From contig NZ_JACHNH010000001.1 of the NCBI RefSeq assembly GCF_014205335.1, positions 5,140,501 through 5,204,500 on the forward strand: 64,000 bases of DNA. The letters run 5' to 3'. This document shows positions 28,595 through 37,700 of this stretch, piece by piece. Each line of letters begins with the position of its first letter. Position 1 is the first letter of the stretch. Below the pieces are notes generated by a model, which made no database searches, was not told where the DNA came from, and was given only the letters and a program-made list of their open reading frames with translations. Origin of the DNA: Amorphoplanes digitatis. Lineage in GTDB: Bacteria > Actinomycetota > Actinomycetes > Mycobacteriales > Micromonosporaceae. Position numbers and translations under genes: made by a program.

Positions 28595-29058
28595 ACCGCA
28601 CGACGCTCGTCGTTCCCGCCCGGCACGCCGGTTCCCTGGACATCCCGCCGCGGGCCCTGGACGACGCCTCGGACGACGTGGTCTGGGTGAACGCCCCGAC
28701 GGACGGGCTCCGTGGCTCGCACCGCATGGCGGTGCCGCTGGAGGCCCGCTCGGTGCGGAAGGCCGGGCGGTTCCTGTTCGAGTGGCGCCTGCGTCCGCTC
28801 GTCGGCTGGCTGCTCTTCGCCGCGTACACCGCGGTGGCCGACGGATACATGCACGGCTCGCTGAGTTTCCTGCCGCAGGCCGTGCTCGCCGCGGTGCTGG
28901 GCGGTTGGCTGGCGCAGGCCTCGGACCGGCCTCGCCAGTTGCCCTATCTGACCCACACCGGCGACCCGGTGGCCCGGCTACATCCGCCGGGAGCACCCCG
29001 AACAACCGTGACCGGCCTAGGGTTTGGAAGGGCACTCCAGCGACCGGGCGGAAGGTGA
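28591..29058 (+). CDS. Hypothetical protein with one membrane segment
   Basis: 155 residues from a GTG overlapping the TetR stop (GTGA). The N-terminal 60 residues are soluble. A hydrophobic stretch (about 72-105) contains GWLLFAAYTAVADGYMHG, and the C-terminus is Pro/Arg-rich. No family recognised. The overlap suggests it is translated with the TetR gene, but codon pattern weakens after residue 120 and the true end may differ. Confidence 0.5.
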   Translation: MNRTTLVVPARHAGSLDIPPRALDDASDDVVWVNAPTDGLRGSHRMAVPLEARSVRKAGRFLFEWRLRPLVGWLLFAAYTAVADGYMHGSLSFLPQAVLAAVLGGWLAQASDRPRQLPYLTHTGDPVARLHPPGAPRTTVTGLGFGRALQRPGGR

Positions 29059-29063
29059 GCCTG

Positions 29064-29531
29064 ATGACGGCCGGACAGCACGACGCCGGGCTTCGCCGGA
29101 TCGGCGAGACCATTGAGCGTTCCGGCGTGCACCTGGAGTTCGTGCCACAGCCGAATCCCTTGGAGACGTGCTGGTACACGATCGGTCTGACCGACCGCGG
29201 TCACCCTGAGCTGATCTTGTTCGGACTACCGCCGGACATTTCGCGGCCCGCCCTGCATACCGTTGCCGGCGACGTCATCGCAGGCCGGCGCACGTGCGTC
29301 GCGGGACAACACGCAGACGACGTTCTCGAGGGACACCAGGTCCTGTTCGTCGCGGTGACCGAGCCGGAACGCCACCTGCCCGTCGCCGCGCAGTTCTATG
29401 CCGGCACGCCTACCGCCGCCGTAGCGGCGCTGCAAATCGTGTGGCCGGACCGGTACCAGCGCTGGCCCTGGCAGCCCGGCACACGCCTGGACGACATGCC
29501 GATCCTGGGCCGCCATGCCTCATCCCGCTGA
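29064..29531 (+). CDS. DUF4262-like protein
   Basis: 155 residues. The order of blocks (a helix with IERSGVHLEFV, then WYTIGLTDRGHPELILFGLP, then FVAVTEPERHLPVAAQFY and a C-terminal LQIVWPDRYQRWPWQPG) matches the DUF4262 family of small cytoplasmic proteins of unknown function. These often occur as scattered single genes. The start is an ATG after GAAGGTGAG. It lies five bases after the preceding gene. Confidence 0.7.
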   Translation: MTAGQHDAGLRRIGETIERSGVHLEFVPQPNPLETCWYTIGLTDRGHPELILFGLPPDISRPALHTVAGDVIAGRRTCVAGQHADDVLEGHQVLFVAVTEPERHLPVAAQFYAGTPTAAVAALQIVWPDRYQRWPWQPGTRLDDMPILGRHASSR

Positions 29532-29540
29532 CGGGACCCA

Positions 29541-29822
29541 TCAGAATGGTGCGGGTCCCTGACCTGCCAACGAGATCAACAGCTGTGTGGCGAGTAGCTT
29601 GCGCATGCCGGTGACGGCGACTGCTCCCACCCGGTCGTAGGGCAGTTCCAATTGAAGCCCCTCGGCCGCGTTGCGAAGGTCCGTCGTGACCTGGTCCGGA
29701 CGGAACGTTCCGCCCCAGCCGTTGAGTCCTCCGCGGTGGTTGGTACTGAGGGAGATCATGCCGGATATGCGGGCGCCGTCGGCCAGGATCAGCCTCGCAG
29801 GACCCGAGTAGGTCGTCGTCAT
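29541..29822 (-). CDS. Small hypothetical protein
   Basis: 93 residues starting MTTTYSGPARL, with AAGGA seven bases upstream (an ATG two codons earlier is too close to it). Predicted mixed alpha/beta, no membrane segment or signal. Convergent with the DUF4262 gene. No family recognised. Confidence 0.55.
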   Translation of the reverse strand: MTTTYSGPARLILADGARISGMISLSTNHRGGLNGWGGTFRPDQVTTDLRNAAEGLQLELPYDRVGAVAVTGMRKLLATQLLISLAGQGPAPF

Positions 29823-29828
29823 AATCAT

Positions 29829-30193
29829 GTCCTTCAGGGGTGTCGCGCGAAGACCACAGTTCGGGCTGTCTGACCGCCATCAGAAGGACGATGCATCGAG
29901 TCCGTCCATTGATGTGCTTGATCTGGGCCGCGACCGTGAATGCTCAACCGTCAGGGCGGCGCCGGCGCGAGATTCGGCCCGTTACCGACAAGTTCAGGCT
30001 ATCCCGAGGGGCCGGGGCAGCTCCTGTCGTCAGCTGAGAGCGATCCAGCGACGAGGACGTGGGAGCGATGCTGGGCAGCATCCACACCCGGGAGGGCCGG
30101 TCTGCTGCCGATCGGACTATTTTCCGACGCTGTGCCCGCAAAGCGGAACGGCAGCCCGCTGAATCAGTCGGGCCGCCGTTCGCAGAGCGTGGA
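29829..30193. other. Intergenic stretch without a convincing gene
   Basis: About 365 bp with lower GC than its neighbours. Short open frames exist on both strands but none has a ribosome site, conserved motifs or the usual third-position GC bias. It lies downstream of the cold-shock gene and upstream of the small gene at 29541-29822, so it may hold a promoter for the latter. I saw no clear operator. Confidence 0.5.
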
Positions 30194-30397
30194 TCAGAGC
30201 GGGCGAATGTTCTCCGCCTGCGGGCCCTTCTGGCCCTGGGTGATGTCGAACTCCACCTTCTGGTTCTCGTCGAGGCTGCGGTAGCCACTCGTCGCGATGG
30301 CGGAGAAGTGGGCGAAGACGTCAGCGCCGCCGTCGTCCGGCGTGATGAAGCCGAAGCCCTTGTCGGCGTTGAACCACTTCACGGTACCTGTAGTCAT
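30194..30397 (-). CDS. Cold-shock protein (CspA family)
   Basis: The 67-residue single OB-fold protein has RNP1 (KGFGFI in NADKGFGFITP) and RNP2-like VFAHFSAI. It binds single-stranded nucleic acid and acts as an RNA chaperone. The start is the ATG after GAAGGAG. The leader is long (a TATAGT hexamer at 30564-30569 on the minus strand implies about 160 nt). The leader contains an intrinsic-terminator-like hairpin followed by TTTTCGTTTT, and a second small hairpin next to the ribosome site. Both suggest control at RNA level. Confidence 0.93.
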   Translation of the reverse strand: MTTGTVKWFNADKGFGFITPDDGGADVFAHFSAIATSGYRSLDENQKVEFDITQGQKGPQAENIRPL

Positions 30398-30423
30398 GTC
30401 TGCTCCTTCGCAGGCTGTTAGAG

Positions 30424-30438
30424 ACCGCACTGTGCGGA
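30424..30438 (-). promoter_or_regulatory. Small hairpin near the csp ribosome site
   Basis: Minus-strand AGTCCGCACAGTGCGGTCT forms a 6-bp stem (CCGCAC/GTGCGG) about 25 nt before the csp ATG. A possible cold-responsive element; weak on its own. Confidence 0.35.
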
Positions 30439-30481
30439 CTCTTACGCCGCCGCGTTGATAACCTGCGCCGAAACCGACACT

Positions 30482-30525
30482 AAAACGAAAAGCGCCTGGA
30501 TGGGTTCAGATACCCCATCAGGCGC
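30482..30525 (-). terminator. Terminator-like hairpin in the csp 5' leader
   Basis: On the minus strand a 12-bp stem with one bulge (arms at 30513-30525 and 30492-30504) is followed at once by TTTTCGTTTT. It lies about 85 nt upstream of the csp ATG and downstream of the putative -10. No other minus-strand gene ends here, so it would act as an attenuator of csp. Confidence 0.65.
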
Positions 30526-30563
30526 CGGAAAACGTCTACGGAAATCAAAACTGCAACACGGCA

Positions 30564-30569
30564 ACTATA
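30564..30569 (-). promoter_or_regulatory. Putative -10 element of the csp promoter
   Basis: TATAGT on the minus strand in an AT-richer pocket. No good -35 at 17 bp. Predicted transcript start near 30555. Confidence 0.4.
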
Positions 30570-30714
30570 GCGCATGATCCGCCGTCGGCGCCACGGGGGC
30601 GAGTGGAGCCGGCCACTCGCCTGCGTGGCGGCTTGTGGCTTCGGTCCGCGTGGCGACCATAGGTTCGGACCGTTCCTTGAGGTGTCCGAGGGTGTCTCGT
30701 TCGCTGCGGTTGAG

Positions 30715-32121
30715 ATGATCACCGGCGTGACGTTTCCGCTGCGTATCGGCCGTGTCCTCGGGGATCGTCCGTTCGCCGAGGTCGGTGAGCCCGTCCTCGC
30801 CGTCGCCGACGACAGGCGTGGCCTGCTGGCAGTAGCGGGCGCCCACGGGGGCCACCTGGTCCCGCTGGGCAGGGCACCGGTGGGTGTCTACGACGTCGAT
30901 GATCTAGGTCGCCGCGCTCTGGTCCGTTCGCATTACCCCGTGACCGCGATGGCGTTCCACCCCGACCTTCCTCTGCTGGCGATCGGCACGGGCTGCTACG
31001 ACGGTGGATATTTCTTCATGGGCGAGTTGCTCCTGACGGATCTGGAGACGGGCAGGGCGGTGTCGCTCATCGACAGCCCGCTCGGCCCTCAGGTGCTGGC
31101 CCTCGAGTGGCTCACCGGCCAGGACCTCCGCGTGCTGGTGGCGCCGCCCCACGATGGCGACGACGCCGAGGCATGGGTCGAGGGACACGTAGCCGTGGTG
31201 TCCCGGCCCGACTGGCGGCTCGTACCACCCGCATCGATCACCTGGCAGGAACTGGCCGGACCGCGGGTCGCGGCGCCCCGTCCCGACCACCGGGAGGAAG
31301 CTCGCCGCGCGGTGTCGGGCCTGAGCCGGGACTGGGATCCGCGGCGTAACGTCCGCGCGGTCGAGGAACTGTCCGACGGCAGGATTCTGGCGACGCTCGA
31401 CGAGGTGCGGGCGGAGTCCTGGCTGCCCTCGGGGCAGCGGCAGTGGACTGTCGCGGACGACAAGGGCGGCCGCGACCTCGTCGTCGCCACCGACGAGCGT
31501 TCGGTCTGGGTCGGTCTGGTGCGGCCCACCTGTGAGGAACCTCCACAGGCTCTGGTCCGGCTCTCACTCCAGGACGGTGCGCAGATCGAGCACATCACCC
31601 TGTCCGCGCCGGCGTCCCTGGTGTGCCGCGCCGACGGTCTGCCGGCCCTCGCGCCCGCCGGAGATCTCGGGGAGCGCGGCAGGCTTCGTATCCGGCGTGG
31701 CAGCCGGGTCTATTTCCGGGAGATCGACCGCCCCGGCGTGGAGACCACGGACGGCAGCCTCGTCTACGCCGGCACCGTGCATCACGGCCAGGGATTGCAG
31801 CCCGGCGGCTCGTTCGTGGTACGCCGCGAGATACGCACCGGGGAGCCGCGCTGGGTGTTCCGGACCGACCGGACGGCGACCGACCTCGACGCCGACGCGC
31901 AGACCGCGTATGTCGCCTACGACGATGGTGAGATCGTCGCACTCGATCTACAGGACGGCACCGTGCGCCGGCGCCGGCACCTCACCGTCGCAGCGGTGCA
32001 GGCGATACCCACCGCGTTGACCGTCGTCGGCCCGGACGCGCTGCTCATCGGCACCAGCGACGGACGGATCTTGAAATGCTCCGCCGAGTTGCCTGCGGAC
32101 CCGGACGTGACGGGGACCTGA
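30715..32121 (+). CDS. Beta-propeller (WD40/PQQ-like) protein of unknown function
   Basis: About 468 residues. Repeated beta-blade patterns run through the whole length (VTAMAFHPDLPLLAIGTG, ILATLDEVRAESWLPSG, TAYVAYDDGEIVALDLQDG, ALLIGTSDGRILKCS), as in actinobacterial cytoplasmic propeller proteins. No signal peptide or enzyme motif. The start is uncertain: ATG 30715 or GTG 30727. It is divergent from csp. The end overlaps the palindrome in front of the LacI gene. Confidence 0.7.
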   Translation: MITGVTFPLRIGRVLGDRPFAEVGEPVLAVADDRRGLLAVAGAHGGHLVPLGRAPVGVYDVDDLGRRALVRSHYPVTAMAFHPDLPLLAIGTGCYDGGYFFMGELLLTDLETGRAVSLIDSPLGPQVLALEWLTGQDLRVLVAPPHDGDDAEAWVEGHVAVVSRPDWRLVPPASITWQELAGPRVAAPRPDHREEARRAVSGLSRDWDPRRNVRAVEELSDGRILATLDEVRAESWLPSGQRQWTVADDKGGRDLVVATDERSVWVGLVRPTCEEPPQALVRLSLQDGAQIEHITLSAPASLVCRADGLPALAPAGDLGERGRLRIRRGSRVYFREIDRPGVETTDGSLVYAGTVHHGQGLQPGGSFVVRREIRTGEPRWVFRTDRTATDLDADAQTAYVAYDDGEIVALDLQDGTVRRRRHLTVAAVQAIPTALTVVGPDALLIGTSDGRILKCSAELPADPDVTGT

Positions 32122-32139
32122 TCGCGTGGATCACGCGAT
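32121..32139. promoter_or_regulatory. 19-bp perfect palindrome before the LacI gene
   Basis: Arms ATCGCGTG and CACGCGAT around GAT, 12 bp upstream of the LacI GTG and overlapping the stop of the previous gene. A likely autoregulatory operator. Confidence 0.55.
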
Positions 32140-32151
32140 ATCGTCACCACC

Positions 32152-33114
32152 GTGAACAGCCGCCGTCCCACACTCGCCGATGTCGCCCGCGTGGCCGGCG
32201 TGTCACGGGCCACGGCATCGCGCGCGATCAACGGCGCGTACGGCTCCTCGGAGGCCGTACGCGAGCGCGTGCGCGACGTCGCCGCCGAGCTCGGATTCGA
32301 GCCCCACGCGGTGGCGCGCGCGCTGGCGACGGGCCGGACGAGTGCGAGCCGGCGCGAGCGCATCGAGGTCCTGATCGTCGACCCGGATCCTGACGCGATG
32401 ACCGCCAAACCGTTCTACGGGCGCGTGTTGACCGGCGCGATGCGCGCGCTCGGCGACCGCGACATCTCGCTGGAGATCCGCCGGGTCTCGGCGCCGCCGG
32501 CGAGCGACGCCGACCCGCCGTTCGGGCGGCTACTGATCAACGTGCACGGTGCCGCCGGTGCGGCCTGTGCGCGGCGTGCCCGCACGGTCTCCTTGGGAAG
32601 GTCGGCGCCCGGCGTTGCCTTCGTCGCTCCCGACAACGACGGCGGCGGTTATCAGGCCGCCGTTCACCTGGTGACCACCGGCCGGCGGCGGATCGGTGCC
32701 GTCTTCGGCCCGCCTACGCCGTGCGCTGAGGAACGCAAAGCCGGATTCCTGCGGGTGATGGCCGGTGCGGCGCAGGCCGTGGTGTCCGCCGATGGAGACT
32801 TCACCCGCGCCAAGGGCTATGCGGCGACCAAGGAGTTGCTGGCACGCGACCCTCGGCTCGATGCGGTGTTCGCCTCGTGTGACGTCACCGCGATGGGCGT
32901 GCTCCAGGCCCTGCGTGAGGCAGGGCGGCACGTGCGGGACGACGTCGCCGTCGTCGGCTTCGACGGCAGCGCCCTCGCGGAGGCGGCGGATCTGTCGTCG
33001 GTCTACATGCCGGTCGAGGACGAGGCGGCCGCGGCGGTTCATCACCTGCTCGATCCCGCGTTGCCGGCGCCGGGCCGGTTGCCGACCACGCTCAGGGTGC
33101 GCGGGTCCAGCTGA
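32152..33114 (+). CDS. LacI-family transcription regulator
   Basis: 320 residues. The N-terminal HTH is TLADVARVAGVSRATASRAIN with the hinge helix AVARALATGR. The periplasmic-binding-protein-like domain ends in DDVAVVGFDGSALAEAADLSSVYMP, typical of LacI/GalR. Start at GTG 32152. The nearest targets in the window are its own promoter and the propeller gene. No sugar-uptake operon lies next to it, so the effector cannot be inferred. Confidence 0.88.
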   Translation: MNSRRPTLADVARVAGVSRATASRAINGAYGSSEAVRERVRDVAAELGFEPHAVARALATGRTSASRRERIEVLIVDPDPDAMTAKPFYGRVLTGAMRALGDRDISLEIRRVSAPPASDADPPFGRLLINVHGAAGAACARRARTVSLGRSAPGVAFVAPDNDGGGYQAAVHLVTTGRRRIGAVFGPPTPCAEERKAGFLRVMAGAAQAVVSADGDFTRAKGYAATKELLARDPRLDAVFASCDVTAMGVLQALREAGRHVRDDVAVVGFDGSALAEAADLSSVYMPVEDEAAAAVHHLLDPALPAPGRLPTTLRVRGSS

Positions 33115-33130
33115 CACCGAGGTCGCGGGT

Positions 33131-34282
33131 TCAGGGCGTCGTCAGCCCGCGGCCGAGCTCGCCGGGGCGCGCGCCCCGCGTGCCGGGCAGCGCGAACCAG
33201 TAGCCGCCGCCGAACGGCAGGATGTAGCGCTCCAGGGCCTCGCCGGCCAGGCGGCGCTGGATCGTGGCGAAGCCGCGCTCCAGGTCCTGCTGGAAGCAGA
33301 CGAAGATCAGGCCCTCGTCGGGGTGGCCGGCCGCGTCCGTTCCCGCCCGGTACGAGTAGCCGCGCCGCAGGATCCGCTGGTTGCGCGTCTCGGGGGTGCG
33401 CGGGTTGGCGCGCCGGATGTGCGCGTCCAGGCGGATGGCCTGACCGTTCGGGTCGGCGGCGTAGTCGGGGTCGTCGAGCTCGCGTTCGCGGCCCAGCGGC
33501 GCGCCGTCGGAGCGGCGGCGGCCGAAGACCTCCTCCTGGCGCTCGACCGGGTCGGCGTTCCACAGCTCCATCGCGAAGCGGATCAGCCGTACCACCTGGT
33601 AGCTGCCGCCGACCGCCCAGGCCGGCTCGCCGGAGCCGGCGCCGACCCAGACGAGCTCGTCCATGGTCGCGGCGTCCGCGGGGTCGGGGTTGCCCGCGCC
33701 GTCGGAGAAGCCGAAGAGGTTGCGGTCCCGGGGGCGGCCGTCGGCGGTGGTCCCGTTCTCGTGGCGGAACCCGGTCGCCGACCAGCGCCGCCGGACGGCC
33801 GGGCCCGCGGCCCGCGCCACCGCGTCGGCGAGCGCCCGGGCGGCCGCCGGGGTGGCGGCGCAGGCCTGCACCAGCAGGTCGCCGTGGCAGCGGCCGGGAT
33901 CGAGCACGTCGCCGGGGAATCCGGGCATGGCGGTGAGCCTCGCGGGCCGCCGGTCCGCCAGGCCGAAGCGCCCGTCGAACAGGCTCGCGCCGACGGACAC
34001 GGTGACCGAGGCGGGCGGCCGGGCCGCGACGTCGCCGATCCGGCCCAGCAGCGCGGCCAGCTCGTCGCGGGCGGTGGCGGCGACGTCGTAGGCCCGGAAC
34101 TCCGCGGCGGCCGGCGGCGGCGTGACGATGCCGGCCTGGTGCGGCGGTGGCGGGGGCGCGGCGCCGGTCGCGGAGGCGCTGCCGGCCGGGGCCGGGGCCG
34201 GGGCCGGGGCCGGGGAGCCGCAGCCGGCCAGGCCGAGGGCCACGCCGCCGCCGAGCAGCGCGCGCCGCCGCACCGGGCTCAC
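33131..34282 (-). CDS. DyP-type peroxidase, TAT-exported lipoprotein
   Basis: 383 residues. The N-terminus has a twin-arginine pattern (VRRRALLGGG) and a lipobox-like LAGCG, then a Pro/Ala linker. The DyP domain contains GFSDGAGNP (GXXDG, distal Asp) and HIRRANPR (proximal heme His). It oxidises dyes, phenols or other substrates with H2O2 on the outer face of the membrane. The GTG start overlaps the stop of the putative immunity gene (GTGA), and both follow the RHS toxin gene. A linked role with the toxin is not known for this family and may be chance. Confidence 0.85.
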   Translation of the reverse strand: MSPVRRRALLGGGVALGLAGCGSPAPAPAPAPAGSASATGAAPPPPPHQAGIVTPPPAAAEFRAYDVAATARDELAALLGRIGDVAARPPASVTVSVGASLFDGRFGLADRRPARLTAMPGFPGDVLDPGRCHGDLLVQACAATPAAARALADAVARAAGPAVRRRWSATGFRHENGTTADGRPRDRNLFGFSDGAGNPDPADAATMDELVWVGAGSGEPAWAVGGSYQVVRLIRFAMELWNADPVERQEEVFGRRRSDGAPLGRERELDDPDYAADPNGQAIRLDAHIRRANPRTPETRNQRILRRGYSYRAGTDAAGHPDEGLIFVCFQQDLERGFATIQRRLAGEALERYILPFGGGYWFALPGTRGARPGELGRGLTTP

Positions 34283-34758
34283 TCCCGCGGGCAGGGCGGG
34301 GCGCACACCACCAGCAGCCGGAACGGCAGCTCCTTGCCCTCGTGCACCTGAGTGATCATGATGCGGGCGGTGTCCCGCGGCCACACGGTCGCCCAGCCGG
34401 CGTTCTGGTCGGACGGGAAGCCGTCGTTGCCGAAGCCGTCGTTGAACGACGGCTTGCCCAGCACCGGCTCGGCCGCCTCGGCCGCCTCCTCCCACAGCCG
34501 GTAGTACTCGTCGATCAGGTCGTCCTGGTACTCGTCGTCCGGGTCCGGCCAGGAGGCGGCGAGGGTGACCTCGGCCCGCACGACGCGGTCGCCGTCGGCG
34601 TAGGTGTCCAGGCTGCGGTCGCCGAGCCGGTACGTGCACCGGGAGCCGGCCGCCCCGGCCGGTGCCCAGCCCGCGCCGGCCAGCGCGGACCGCACGCCGT
34701 CCGGTGTCCACGTCCACTCGATCTCCGCCAGCCGCCGCAGCAGCTCCGTCACGTCCAC
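34279..34758 (-). CDS. Likely immunity protein (DUF6301-like) for the RHS toxin
   Basis: 159 residues beginning MDVTELLRRLAEIEW, with GGAGGTGGTGGAG just upstream. It starts 20 bp after the RHS stop. The pattern (helical N-terminus, EYYRLWEEAAEAAEPVLG, NDGFPSDQNAGWATVWPRD) resembles DUF6301-type small cytoplasmic proteins. A small acidic protein encoded directly after the toxin tip is the usual position of an immunity gene, so I infer it neutralises the nuclease. No direct family evidence for that pairing. Confidence 0.6.
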   Translation of the reverse strand: MDVTELLRRLAEIEWTWTPDGVRSALAGAGWAPAGAAGSRCTYRLGDRSLDTYADGDRVVRAEVTLAASWPDPDDEYQDDLIDEYYRLWEEAAEAAEPVLGKPSFNDGFGNDGFPSDQNAGWATVWPRDTARIMITQVHEGKELPFRLLVVCAPPCPRE

Positions 34759-34777
34759 GGTCTCCACCACCTCCGGG

Positions 34778-37700
34778 TCACATCCCGTTGCCCGGGACAA
34801 CATAGACGCGCAGGGTGCCGTTCTGAACGGCCTGTGGAAACTTGCTCTCGAACAGCGCCTGGAACATCGCCCGGCCCTCCTCGTTGGAGACCGCGTACCG
34901 CACGCCCTTGCCGCCGATCGCCTCGTTGAGCTGGAGCAGCCGGCTGGCCTGGTCGACGTACTTCGGCTCGTCGTACCAGGCGTGGTTCGGGTTGTAGTTC
35001 GAGGAGCCCCACTGCTTCTCGTTGCCGGTCCACTTCGCCTCGACGATGTAGCCGGCGCGGCGCCCGTCCACCTGCACCTTGCGGCCGGTGCTGAGCTTCC
35101 ACGACTCCTCGTAGTTACGGCCGGTGACGTGCTTCTGGTACTTCTTCCAGGGGTTGTCGAGGTTCGGCAGCTTGCGGTTCTTGTACTGGGTGGCGGTGAT
35201 GCCCGGGTTCTTCGCGGCGGTGCCGAGCGGGTCGATCAGCGAGACCGGGTTGTTGCCGACGTACGCGTACTGGTTGATCTGGCCCGACTCGAAGCCCAGC
35301 GGGTCGCGGCTGATGAAGCGGTGCAGCGCCGGGTCGTAGTACCGGGCCCGGTGGTAGTAGAGGCCGGTGCCGTCGTCCTCCCGCCCGGTGTACCGCAGCG
35401 TGTTGCCGCCGTCGGTGCCGGCGGCGGCGGTCTGGCCGAACGGGTCGTAGGAGTACCGCGCGACCAGCGCGCCGGACTCGTCGCCCAGGGCGATGACGCT
35501 GCCCAGCGCGTCGGTCAGGAGGCCGGTGACGGTGCCCGCGTCGGCGACCCGCGCCCGGTACTGGTCCGTGCCGGTCGCCACCAGGTTCGAGCCGGTGCCG
35601 CCCACCGTCTCGCGGACCGGGTTCGCGCCGTCGTAGGTGTAGCCGCGGGTGGCCCCGCCGACGACCGCGGTGGTGCGGTTGCCCTCGCCGTCGTAGGTGA
35701 ACGACGCCGCCAGCCCGGTCCGGGAGCTCGCGCTCAGCTCGCCGCGCGCGTTCCAGGTGTACGAGCTGGTGCCGTCGGCGGTGAGGTTGCCGTCGTCGTC
35801 GTAGGCGAGTGCGCGCCCGGGCAGGGTCTTGAGCTGGTCGGCGTCGTCGTAGGTCGCCGGCCCGAACGCCGCCGGGATGCTGAGTTGCGCCAGGTCCCCG
35901 CCGAAGCGGGCCCGTTGACCGTCCTCGTCGTACCCGTAGTTGAGGTAGCCCAGCAGCCGCTCGCCGTGCCGGTAGCTGATCGTGGTGATCTCGCCGGTCC
36001 GGTCGTACGCGTAGGTCTGGTGGTAGTCGCCGCGGCGCACGTCGGCGGGGCGGCCCACCTCGTCGTAGACGGTGGCGGTCAGGACCCGACCGTCCTGCTC
36101 CACGCTGGTCAGCCGGTCGGCGTCGTCGTAGCCGTACCGCAGGGCGGGCTGGCCGCCGGCCTGGAGGGAGAGCGGCCGGTCGGCCAGGTCGTAGTCGTAG
36201 GTGACGACGCCGTTCGGCTGGCTCACCGTGCGGATCCGGTCGTGGTCGTCCGGGGTGTACGTGGTGGTCAGCACCGGCTTGCCGGTGGTCGCGTCGGTCA
36301 CCGTGCGGATCCGGTCGCCCGCGTCGTAGCCGGTCGTGACCGTGCTCTCGACGGTGCTGCCGGACACCCCGTACCGCGACACCGTGCCGCGGTCGAGGTC
36401 GTCGAACTCGAACGTGCTGACCTTGCCGCGCCGGCTGGTGTACTTCACGACGTTGCCGTTGCCGTCGTAGTCGTACGACTCGACCTTGCCGAGCGGGTCG
36501 GTGACCGTCTTGACCCGGTCGGCGTTGTCGAAGGTGAACGTCGTGGCGTGGTTGCGGGCGTCCCGGACCGTGCGCCGGTTGCCGTTGCCGTCGTACTCGT
36601 ACGACGTGCTGCGCTCCAGCGGGTCGATCTGCTCGAGCACACGGCCGAGCGCGTCGTAGCGGGTCGTCGTGGTGGCGCCGCCCGGCGCCACCAGCCGGGT
36701 GACCCGGCCGAGCTGGTCGGTGCCGGTCGACGAGGTGCGGCCGGCGGGGTCGGTGACCGTGGCCGGCTCGCCCAGCTCGTACGTGACCGTCGTGGTCCGG
36801 CCGAGGTCGTCCGTAGTCGTCAGGTTCTGCCCGGCGTCGTTGACCGTGTGCCGCACGGTCCGGCCGCTCGGGTCGGTCCGGGCGGTCAGGGCGCCGCGCG
36901 CGTCGTAGGTGTAGCGGGTCACCTTGCCCAGCGGGTTGGTGACCGAGTCGAGCTGCCGGAACGGCCCGCCGTAGGTGTAGCGGGTGACCCGCGGCAACGC
37001 CGTGCCGGCCAGCTCCGTGATCGTGGTGGGGTTGCCGGCGACGTCGTACTCGTACTCCGTGCGCCGCCCGAGCTGGTCTATCACCGCGCGCGGCAGCGGG
37101 CTGCCCGGGTCACGCTCGACGGAGACGGTCTGCGCGAGCGCGGTGCCGTCGGCCGCGGTGTCGGTCACGACCTGCCCGGCGCCGTCGAAGGTGACCCTGC
37201 GGACGTGCCCGCGCGGGTCGGTGACCCGGGTCGTGGTGACCTTGCCGTCGGTGCCGGTGGTGTAGTCGAACTGCCAGGTGGCGAGCGTGCCGTCCTGCTG
37301 GGTCCGTACCCGCCCGGCGCTGTCGTACGTGTTGGTGTTGTAGACGATGTTGCGCGGGTCGCGGATGCTCTTGAGCCGGCCCGCCTCCCACGTGTACGTG
37401 GTCACGCCGCCCGCCGGGTTGGTGACCGTCCACAGGTAGCCGTCGGCGGTGTACGTGTAGTCGACGCCCCGGCCGGAGTTGTCCTCGGCCCGGGTCACCC
37501 GCTGCTGCGCGTCGTAGGTCAGCTTGATCCACTTGCCGTTGGGCGAGGTGATCTGGGTGATCCGGCCGCTGGACCGGACGGTGCCGTTGGCGTCCGGCGG
37601 CATCGGCGCGCGGGTGATGGTCGTGGTGTTGCCGTACTTGTCGCGGATCGCCTGAAGCGGCGCCTCGTCGCCGATCTGGATCACCGTGCCGTCGACGAGG

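Noticed and set aside
29827..30288. Short open frames of about 110 codons on both strands
   Set aside because: No ribosome sites, no motifs and weak codon bias; treated as an intergenic stretch.
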